From assembly GCA_013336365.1 (NCBI GenBank), contig JAAXTT010000095.1, positions 1-5,734 of the forward strand: a stretch of 5,734 nt of DNA, read 5' to 3'. Source of the stretch: Peptococcaceae bacterium (GTDB lineage: Bacteria > Bacillota > Desulfotomaculia > Desulfotomaculales > Desulfocucumaceae). The notes under the pieces were generated by a model. That model was not told the origin of the DNA and made no database searches. It saw nothing but the letters and a program-made list of their open reading frames with translations. Both the position numbers and the translations under genes were made by a program. Positions 1-5,146 of this stretch are shown here, one piece after another. Within the stretch, counting starts at the first letter, position 1, and each line of letters starts with the position of its first letter.

Positions 1-426
1 GATCTTGCTGCGGCGGCAATCCAGTCAGCAATAAGGTATGGTGTTGTTCCGGGTGGTGGATCAGTAGAGCTGGCTGCATCTATCCAGGTTGAAAAAACCC
101 GCTCCGGCATGAGGGGTATGTCAGTATATGGTGTTGATTGTGTAGTTGAGGCGTTAAAGAAGCCTATGGCTCAAATTGCTGCTAATGCAGGCTTCAATCC
201 ACTGGAAAAGCTTGGAGATGTTATTTCTGCACAGTCTGAAAAGAATATTGATTCATTGGCAGTTGATTGTGATACCGGTGAAATTGTTGATATGCGCCGG
301 ATAGGAGTTATCGATCCGGTTCAGGTTAAGACCTATGCATTAAAAGCCGCCGGTGAAATTGCTGAAGCCATATTAAGGATTGATACTATAATCAAAAAGC
401 GTGAGGAAACCGGGCAGAGAGATTAG
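1..426 (+). CDS. Group III (thermosome/TCP-1-like) bacterial chaperonin, C-terminal fragment
   Basis: This is the last 141 codons of a Cpn60/TCP-1 family ATPase that folds proteins in a double-ring cage. The reading frame is open from base 1 and ends at TAG 424-426; the 5' part lies outside the window. The fragment is the C-terminal half of the equatorial domain. It shows the glycine turn VVPGGGSVEL (fragment residues 15-24), the segment IAANAGFNPLEKL, the stem-loop-like part with TGEIVDM, and the near-terminal GVIDPVQVKTYALKAAGEIA followed by ILRIDTII. These match archaeal thermosome subunits (for example 'VKDAxx..ILRIDDVI') much better than GroEL, and there is no GroEL-type GGM tail. Its position directly before grpE-dnaK fits the Group III chaperonins described in Carboxydothermus and relatives, which form lidded rings and need no GroES. 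The fragment has no frame break, so the gene looks intact as far as visible. The apical domain and catalytic aspartates are not in view. Confidence 0.9.
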   Translation, partial: DLAAAAIQSAIRYGVVPGGGSVELAASIQVEKTRSGMRGMSVYGVDCVVEALKKPMAQIAANAGFNPLEKLGDVISAQSEKNIDSLAVDCDTGEIVDMRRIGVIDPVQVKTYALKAAGEIAEAILRIDTIIKKREETGQRD

Positions 427-460
427 CCGGGAAAGCCGGTAAATATATTTTCAAATAATT

Positions 461-470
461 GAGAGGTGAT
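461..470 (+). promoter_or_regulatory. Shine-Dalgarno site of grpE
   Basis: The purine-rich GAGAGGTGAT lies in the 49-base chaperonin-grpE gap. Its AGGTG core ends about 7 bases before the ATG at 476, which fixes that start. Confidence 0.8.
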
Positions 471-475
471 CTTCC

Positions 476-1099
476 ATGACAAAAAAAACAACAAAAAATA
501 ATGAAAATAAGCTCTCATTTAAAGAACCACTAAAAGAGTTTGCGTTTAGTGAGGATGTCAATATGCAAGAGGATGCGACAGATCAGTTTGTTTCCTGCCA
601 GGCCGGCGCCCTGCCAGAAGATGAATTTCAAGGTCCAGGTGATAATTCATCGGTGTCAGAGGAACTTGCTCAAGAAAAAGCCAAGTCCGAGGATTACTAT
701 AACCAGATGTTAAGGCTACAGGCGGAATTTGACAATTTTCGCAAAAGAGTGGTCAAGGAGAAGGAAGACCTACTAAGATACGGTGGAGAACAGCTAATTA
801 TTCAGTTTCTTCCTGTTTTAGACAGCTTTGATCAGGCGATAACAGTAAGCAACACTGATGCTGAGTCGCTATATGAAGGTATCCAGATGATTGCCAAGCA
901 GATGAAGGAAGTTTTGCTGAAAGAAGGTGTTGAAGCTATTGAGACAATTGGTGAACCTTTTAATCCAGAGTTTCATGAAGCAGTAATGACAGAGGAAAGC
1001 CCGGATTATTCAGCAAACACTGTAATGATGGAGTTGAGAAGTGGTTACACTTACAAGGGAAAGGTAATCAGGGCCGCCATGGTCAAGGTTGCCGGCTGA
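476..1099 (+). CDS. grpE: GrpE, nucleotide exchange factor of DnaK
   Basis: GrpE is a cytosolic homodimer that releases ADP from DnaK and so resets the Hsp70 cycle; in E. coli it also acts as a thermosensor. The 207-residue length is normal. Residues 1-60 are polar, acidic and probably disordered. Residues about 60-105 form the long dimerisation helix, with YYNQMLRLQAEFDNFRKR at 74-91 as the family hallmark. FLPVLDSFDQAI (111-122) belongs to the four-helix bundle. The C-terminal beta-domain that touches the DnaK ATPase lobe includes GEPFNPEFHEAV (159-170) and ends in ELRSGYTYKGKVIRAAMVKV. The ATG at 476 has a good Shine-Dalgarno. The first codons are A-rich, with a run of eight A at 481-488, which should keep the initiation region unstructured. 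It lies 49 bases after the chaperonin stop and 38 before dnaK, consistent with cotranscription. Confidence 0.98.
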   Translation: MTKKTTKNNENKLSFKEPLKEFAFSEDVNMQEDATDQFVSCQAGALPEDEFQGPGDNSSVSEELAQEKAKSEDYYNQMLRLQAEFDNFRKRVVKEKEDLLRYGGEQLIIQFLPVLDSFDQAITVSNTDAESLYEGIQMIAKQMKEVLLKEGVEAIETIGEPFNPEFHEAVMTEESPDYSANTVMMELRSGYTYKGKVIRAAMVKVAG

Positions 1100-1124
1100 T
1101 TTATTAAAAAATAAATTTTTATAT

Positions 1125-1130
1125 AGGGGG
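1125..1130 (+). promoter_or_regulatory. Shine-Dalgarno site of dnaK
   Basis: AGGGGG ends 7 bases before the dnaK ATG at 1138. It is preceded by a very AT-rich stretch (1100-1123) that should leave the site unstructured, as suits a highly expressed gene. Confidence 0.75.
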
Positions 1131-1137
1131 TTGTAAT

Positions 1138-2982
1138 ATGAGCAAAATTATAGGAATAGATTTAGGGACAACAAATTCCTGCGTTTCAGTAATGGAGGGT
1201 GGAGAGGCTGTTGTAATCCCAAATGCTGAGGGTGGACGTACCACACCTTCTGTTGTGGGTTTTTCAAAATCAGGAGATGGAGAGCGCTTGGTTGGACAGG
1301 TAGCAAAAAGACAGGCTGTAAGCAATTTTGATCGGACAATCAGCTCAATCAAAAGACATATGGGAACTGATTATAAGGTGGAGATTGATGGCAAGGAGTA
1401 TTTGCCCGAGGAAATCTCAGCCATTATTTTACAAAAACTGAAAACTGATGCGGAAGCTTATGTTGGTCAGAAAATTGACAAGGCAGTTATAACTGTTCCT
1501 GCATATTTTACAGATGCACAAAGACAGGCAACAAAGGATGCGGGTAAAATTGCCGGGTTGGATGTTCTAAGAATTATCAATGAGCCTACAGCAGCAGCTT
1601 TGGCCTATGGCTTGGACAAGGGTGAGGATCAGACTGTTCTGGTTTTTGACCTTGGGGGGGGGACTTTTGATGTCTCCATAATGGAATTGGGCGAAGGCGT
1701 ATTCGAGGTAAAGGCCACCAGTGGAAATAATAGATTGGGTGGTGATGATTTCGACCAGAGAGTAATGGATTGGATGGTAGCTGAATTCAAGAAGGACAGT
1801 GGAATCGACCTTTCCAATGACAGGATGGCTTTGCAACGATTAAAGGAAGCAGCAGAAAAGGCTAAAATAGAGCTGAGCGGAGTTGCCTCCTCAAGTATTA
1901 ATCTACCCTTTGTTACTGCTGATGCAAATGGACCAAAGCATATGGAAATGACGCTGACCAGAGCAAAATTCGATGAGCTGACTGCTGATTTGGTGGAGAA
2001 AACCATGGGCCCAACCAGACAGGCAATGGCAGATTCCGGATTGGAGCCTAAGGACATTGACAAGATTCTTCTTGTGGGTGGATCATCAAGAATACCATCA
2101 GTTCAGGAAGCTATTAAAAAATTCTTGGGTAAGGATCCACATAAAGGAATTAACCCGGATGAGTGTGTTGCATTGGGAGCAGCCATTCAAGGCGGTGTTT
2201 TAGCCGGTGAGGTCAAGGATGTATTACTTCTTGATGTTACTCCCTTGTCTTTGGGAATTGAGACCCTTGGTGGAGTTTTCACCAAGCTTATTGAAAGAAA
2301 TACTACAATTCCTTCCTCAAAAAGCCAAATATTTTCAACTGCCGCAGATGGTCAGACAACAGTGGAAATTCATGTGCTTCAAGGTGAGAGAGCTATGGCT
2401 GCGGATAATAAGACCTTGGGTCGCTTTTCATTAAGTGGAATTCCACCTGCACCAAGAGGAATTCCTCAGGTAGAGGTTAAATTTGATATAGATGTTAATG
2501 GAATTGCTCATGTTTCTGCTCGGGATATGGCTTCCGGCACAACTCAAAGCATAACTATCACAGGCGGAGGCGGCCTGACTGATGATGATGTGGAAAAAAT
2601 GGTTAAAGAGGCAGAAATACAGGCAGAAGCAGATCTTAAGCGTAAAGAAGAAGTTGAAACCCGTAATGATGCAGATAGTATTGTTTATCAAGCAGAAAAA
2701 ACTATTACCGATTTGGGAGATAAGGCAGATAATGATAAGGTTGAATTAGTAAAGGCTGCTGTTGAAGAGCTTAAGGAAGCAATAAAGGGTAGTGATGTAG
2801 AAATAATTAAACAGAAGCTGGAAGCTGTTACTCAACCCTTATATGAGCTTTCAACCCTTCTCTATCAGCAGCAGGAAGCTGCAAAGCAGGCAGAAACCGG
2901 TGCCCCCGGTGACAGTGGACAGGAATCTGCTCAGGATGAAAATGTTGTAGATGCTGATTATGAGGTTAAGGAAGACAAGTAG
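1138..2982 (+). CDS. dnaK: DnaK, Hsp70 chaperone
   Basis: DnaK is an ATP-dependent cytosolic chaperone that binds exposed hydrophobic segments and works with DnaJ and GrpE. The 614 residues are a full-length bacterial Hsp70. All three family signatures are present: IGIDLGTTNS (5-14), the phosphate loop VFDLGGGTFDVS (169-180) and ILLVGGSSRIPSVQEAI (310-326). K72 in SIKRHMG corresponds to the catalytic lysine of the ATPase. The segment after KRHMGTDYK lacks the roughly 24-residue insert of proteobacterial DnaK, a Gram-positive trait. The interdomain linker DVLLLDVTPLSLGIET spans 361-376, followed by the beta-sandwich substrate domain with HVLQGER (412-418), and a helical lid from about 480. The tail ends NVVDADYEVKEDK, close to the usual DAEFEEVKD ending. 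One oddity is that G173-G175 are written as nine consecutive G (1654-1662). A strong palindrome follows the stop codon. Confidence 0.99.
   Translation: MSKIIGIDLGTTNSCVSVMEGGEAVVIPNAEGGRTTPSVVGFSKSGDGERLVGQVAKRQAVSNFDRTISSIKRHMGTDYKVEIDGKEYLPEEISAIILQKLKTDAEAYVGQKIDKAVITVPAYFTDAQRQATKDAGKIAGLDVLRIINEPTAAALAYGLDKGEDQTVLVFDLGGGTFDVSIMELGEGVFEVKATSGNNRLGGDDFDQRVMDWMVAEFKKDSGIDLSNDRMALQRLKEAAEKAKIELSGVASSSINLPFVTADANGPKHMEMTLTRAKFDELTADLVEKTMGPTRQAMADSGLEPKDIDKILLVGGSSRIPSVQEAIKKFLGKDPHKGINPDECVALGAAIQGGVLAGEVKDVLLLDVTPLSLGIETLGGVFTKLIERNTTIPSSKSQIFSTAADGQTTVEIHVLQGERAMAADNKTLGRFSLSGIPPAPRGIPQVEVKFDIDVNGIAHVSARDMASGTTQSITITGGGGLTDDDVEKMVKEAEIQAEADLKRKEEVETRNDADSIVYQAEKTITDLGDKADNDKVELVKAAVEELKEAIKGSDVEIIKQKLEAVTQPLYELSTLLYQQQEAAKQAETGAPGDSGQESAQDENVVDADYEVKEDK
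1654..1662 (+). repeat. Homopolymeric G9 tract inside dnaK
   Basis: Nine consecutive G encode the three glycines of the DLGGGT phosphate-binding loop as GGG GGG GGG. Nearby glycines mostly use GGT, GGA or GGC. Gain of one G would give a TGA three codons after the tract, and loss of one G would give a TAA eight codons on. Any length change therefore truncates DnaK to fewer than about 185 residues. Confidence 0.95.
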
Positions 2983-2991
2983 ATTATCGAA

Positions 2992-3021
2992 CATAGGGCG
3001 GTCATTAATGACCGCCCTATG
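2992..3021. promoter_or_regulatory. Perfect 30-bp palindrome (stem-loop) between dnaK and dnaJ
   Basis: The left arm CATAGGGCGGTCATT (2992-3006) is the exact reverse complement of 3007-3021. As RNA this gives a stem of about 13 bp with a TTAA loop and a strong GGGCGGTC core. It begins 9 bases after the dnaK stop. The downstream sequence (AAAGCTTTGATTATT) has no U-tract, nor does the reverse strand, so it is not a canonical intrinsic terminator on either strand. Stem-loops in dnaK-dnaJ gaps of other bacteria lower dnaJ expression relative to dnaK or protect the upstream transcript, and that is the most likely role here. It does not resemble CIRCE (TTAGCACTC-N9-GAGTGCTAA). Binding of a dimeric protein to the DNA is possible but less likely. 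Confidence 0.85.
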
Positions 3022-3044
3022 AAAGCTTTGATTATTATCTATTC

Positions 3045-3053
3045 AGGATGGTG
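3045..3053 (+). promoter_or_regulatory. Shine-Dalgarno site deciding the dnaJ start (TTG at 3063)
   Basis: AGGATGGTG contains GGTG ending 9 bases before TTG 3063, a workable spacing. The ATG at 3048 and the GTG at 3051 lie inside this motif and have no properly spaced purine site of their own. Confidence 0.6.
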
Positions 3054-3062
3054 AAATTAACT

Positions 3063-4178
3063 TTGTCTAAGCGCGATTATTATGAGGTTCTGGGAATTTC
3101 AAAACAGGCTTCAGCTGATGAAATAAAGAAGGCATATAGGAAATTGGCGCGCCAATATCACCCCGATGCTAATCCTGATAACAAGGCAGCTGAGGAAAAA
3201 TTCAAGGATGCTGCCGAGGCCTATGAGGTTTTAAGTGATTCAGATAAAAAAGCTGATTATGATCGTTTTGGTCATGCAGGATCTAGTGGCCAAGGTTTTG
3301 GCGGAGGCTTCGATGGAGCGGATTTTGGCGGACTGGGCGATATTTTTGATATGTTTTTTGGTGGCGGCGGTCGCAGGAGACAGGGACCGGAAAAAGGTAC
3401 TGACCTCAGGATTGACATGGAGGTCAGTTTTGAGGAAGCGGCTTTTGGTCTTGAAAAAGATATAAAGGTACCCAGAACTGAAGAATGTGGTACTTGTGGA
3501 GGAAGCGGAGCTGCTCCGGGTACAAAGTCACATGCATGTTCTGCCTGCAACGGATCTGGGCAGGTCCAGGTTGCCCAAAACACACCCTTTGGAAGGATAG
3601 TTCAAACCAGAACCTGTGATCAGTGTGGGGGCAAAGGGCAAATAATAGAAAAACCGTGTGTTACCTGCAAGTCTGCAGGTAAGGTCAGAAAAAACAAGAG
3701 CATTCACGTGAAAATTCCTGCCGGAGTCGATAATGGAACAAGAGTCAGAATGGCTGGTGAGGGCGAACCCGGTATAATGGGTGGTCCAAAGGGTGATTTA
3801 TATATCTATATTCATGTAAAGCCTCACAAATTTTTCCGCAGAGAAGGCAATGATGTAACAATGGAAATTCCCTTGGGCTTTGCTCAGGCTGCTCTTGGGG
3901 ATGAAATAGAAATTGATACCCTGGACGGCAAGGCGAAGCTTAAAATACCTGAAGGAACACAAAGTGGTACTGTATTCAGACTTCGTGGCAAGGGGATTAA
4001 TGATTTGCATGGCTATGGACGGGGAGATCAAATGGTCCAAGTCAAAATTATCACTCCCACAAAGCTTTCAGAAAAAGAAAAATCACTTCTAAAGGAATTT
4101 TCTGCTTTGCGGGAGGAAAATATGAATGAGAATGAAAAAGGATTCTTCGATCGAGTTAAGGGTGCCTTCAAGGGTTAG
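3063..4178 (+). CDS. dnaJ: DnaJ, Hsp40 co-chaperone (type I)
   Basis: DnaJ delivers unfolded substrates to DnaK and stimulates its ATPase. From TTG 3063 the protein has 371 residues and begins SKRDYYEVLG after the initiator, the same as in B. subtilis. An in-frame ATG at 3048 would add five atypical residues (MVKLT) and lacks a spaced Shine-Dalgarno. Residues 1-66 form the J domain with HPD at 33-35. A short Gly/Phe-rich linker (about 70-105) holds GDIFDMFF. Four cysteine motifs at about 142-206 bind two zinc ions: CGTCGGSG, CSACNGSG, CDQCGGKG and CVTCKSAG. All eight cysteines are present, but the fourth motif has Ser in place of its first conserved Gly. The C-terminal substrate and dimerisation domains follow, with IPAGVDNGTRVRMAGEGEPG and LDGKAKLKIPEGTQSGTVFR. 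The tail FFDRVKGAFKG is typical of Firmicutes. The preceding palindrome may limit its expression relative to dnaK. Confidence 0.97.
   Translation: MSKRDYYEVLGISKQASADEIKKAYRKLARQYHPDANPDNKAAEEKFKDAAEAYEVLSDSDKKADYDRFGHAGSSGQGFGGGFDGADFGGLGDIFDMFFGGGGRRRQGPEKGTDLRIDMEVSFEEAAFGLEKDIKVPRTEECGTCGGSGAAPGTKSHACSACNGSGQVQVAQNTPFGRIVQTRTCDQCGGKGQIIEKPCVTCKSAGKVRKNKSIHVKIPAGVDNGTRVRMAGEGEPGIMGGPKGDLYIYIHVKPHKFFRREGNDVTMEIPLGFAQAALGDEIEIDTLDGKAKLKIPEGTQSGTVFRLRGKGINDLHGYGRGDQMVQVKIITPTKLSEKEKSLLKEFSALREENMNENEKGFFDRVKGAFKG
3661..3682 (+). repeat. Intragenic inverted repeat in dnaJ
   Basis: TTACCTGCA (3661-3669) and TGCAGGTAA (3674-3682) are perfect reverse complements separated by four bases (AGTC). 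This forms a 9-bp hairpin with a tetraloop over the codons of the fourth zinc motif. No function is known, and chance is possible. Confidence 0.6.
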
Positions 4179-4194
4179 GGTATAGTTTTTTCAG

Positions 4195-4200
4195 AGAGGG
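4195..4200 (+). promoter_or_regulatory. Shine-Dalgarno site of prmA
   Basis: AGAGGG ends 11 bases before GTG 4212, slightly long but usable. The nearby ATG at 4217 is out of frame, so the GTG is the start. Confidence 0.6.
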
Positions 4201-4211
4201 ATAAAAAAATA

Positions 4212-5138
4212 GTGAAATGGCTTGAGATTAGTGTTTCTGTCAGAGCAGAGGATATTGAATCAGTTAGTAATATATATGATGACATAGGAACAGGCGGGGT
4301 AATTATTGAGGACCCCGCTATAATTTACGATGTTTTATCCTTGGGAAATATAGAAACTGTAGCATTTGAGACAATTCCGGAACAGGGTTCCCTCCCCATT
4401 ATTAAGGGTTATTTGCCGATGGACGAAAAATTATCTTCTCGTTTGGCGGAATTCCAAACGGCACTGGTTGGGATAAATTCAGATTACCCGTCAAAAATTA
4501 ACATTGCTGAGATTGAGGATAGCTCCTGGTCAGAAAAGTGGAGAGAGTTTTACACCCCTGTGAAATTGGGAGATAGATTTTTGATTCAACCTTCCTGGCT
4601 CCCAATTGATGAGGCTTCAGAAGGTTTACTTATTATAGAAATGGATCCCGGAATGGCATTTGGCTGTGGTAATCATCCAACGACAGCTATGTGTGTTGAG
4701 ATGCTGGAGAAAATTGTCTTCGGTGGTGAGAAGGTTATTGATGTCGGAACCGGCTCAGGCATACTTTCTATAGTAGCAGCTTTAATGGGGGCATCAAGCA
4801 TTATAGCTGTGGATTCTGATTCGGTAGCGGTGAAAGTCGCCCGGGAAAATGTACAGGCCAATGGCTTAGAGAATATTATTAATGTCAGGGAGGGGAACTT
4901 AACCTCAGGGATATTTACTAAATTTGATATTGTTGTAGCAAATATAGTTGCAGATGTGATAAATAGCCTTCTCCCGTCAGTACCACATCTTTTAAAGGAT
5001 GGTGGGAAATTTATTGCTTCCGGAATTATTGCCGGAAGGCGTGAGGAAATGGCTCGAAATATTGAAAATTCAGGACTTAAAATAATAAAGGTAATAAATA
5101 GTGGAGAATGGACAGGATTTTTAGCGGAAAAACCTTAA
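4212..5138 (+). CDS. prmA: PrmA, ribosomal protein L11 methyltransferase
   Basis: PrmA transfers methyl groups from S-adenosylmethionine to ribosomal protein L11. The 308 residues match the family length. The N-terminal L11-binding domain begins MKWLEISV and contains IGTGGVIIED (25-34). The linker carries IEDSSWSEKWREFY (101-114), the counterpart of the conserved W-x3-W-K segment. The Rossmann methyltransferase domain shows motif I VIDVGTGSGILSIVAA (175-190), the ribose-binding acidic end AVDSDSVAV (199-207) and the active-site-like DIVVANIVADVI (239-250). The loop before motif I reads FGCGNHPTT (150-158), where most homologues have FGTGTHPTT or a close variant. The GTG start at 4212 gives the standard N-terminus. 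The gene lies 33 bases after dnaJ and 4 before rsmE, an arrangement common in Firmicute dnaK operons. It is not itself a chaperone; the link to heat shock is by context. Confidence 0.95.
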   Translation: MKWLEISVSVRAEDIESVSNIYDDIGTGGVIIEDPAIIYDVLSLGNIETVAFETIPEQGSLPIIKGYLPMDEKLSSRLAEFQTALVGINSDYPSKINIAEIEDSSWSEKWREFYTPVKLGDRFLIQPSWLPIDEASEGLLIIEMDPGMAFGCGNHPTTAMCVEMLEKIVFGGEKVIDVGTGSGILSIVAALMGASSIIAVDSDSVAVKVARENVQANGLENIINVREGNLTSGIFTKFDIVVANIVADVINSLLPSVPHLLKDGGKFIASGIIAGRREEMARNIENSGLKIIKVINSGEWTGFLAEKP

Positions 5139-5140
5139 GC

Positions 5141-5146
5141 AGGTGA
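5141..5146 (+). promoter_or_regulatory. AGGTGA motif overlapping the rsmE start
   Basis: AGGTGA overlaps the proposed GTG start (5143-5145) and so cannot serve that start. It is ideally spaced (5 bases) for the in-frame ATA at 5152, which would give the family-typical N-terminus NRFF after the initiator. It may be a coincidence, with the GTG translated by coupling to prmA. Confidence 0.4.

Noticed and set aside
427..475. Short CCGG repeats between the chaperonin gene and grpE as a hairpin terminator
   Set aside because: The possible stem is only 4 to 5 bp and has no following U-tract, so it is too weak to call.
1100..1130. AT-rich stretch before dnaK as a possible separate promoter
   Set aside because: TATATA-like bases occur, but no convincing -35 element is at the right spacing, and a transcript from them would begin within the Shine-Dalgarno site.
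1119..2691. Several open frames on the - strand and one in another + frame across dnaK
   Set aside because: They lie fully within the unmistakable dnaK gene, have low-complexity or unlikely protein sequences, and lack ribosome-binding sites. They are shadows of the coding strand.
3143..3156. 14-bp perfect palindrome ATTGGCGCGCCAAT within the J-domain codons
   Set aside because: A 14-bp palindrome is expected about once in every few windows of this size, it is in conserved coding sequence, and it has no spacer for an RNA hairpin loop.
3235..4040. Alternative frames on both strands across dnaJ, including a proline/serine-rich - strand frame
   Set aside because: The - strand frame at 3272-3583 is the complement of the Gly-rich and Cys-rich codons of dnaJ. 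The frames have no start context and no recognisable domain.
4179..4211. T-run and A-run flanking the prmA Shine-Dalgarno as a terminator or translational switch
   Set aside because: Pairing is limited to about six A-U pairs with no GC support, and there is no GC-rich stem before the T-run.
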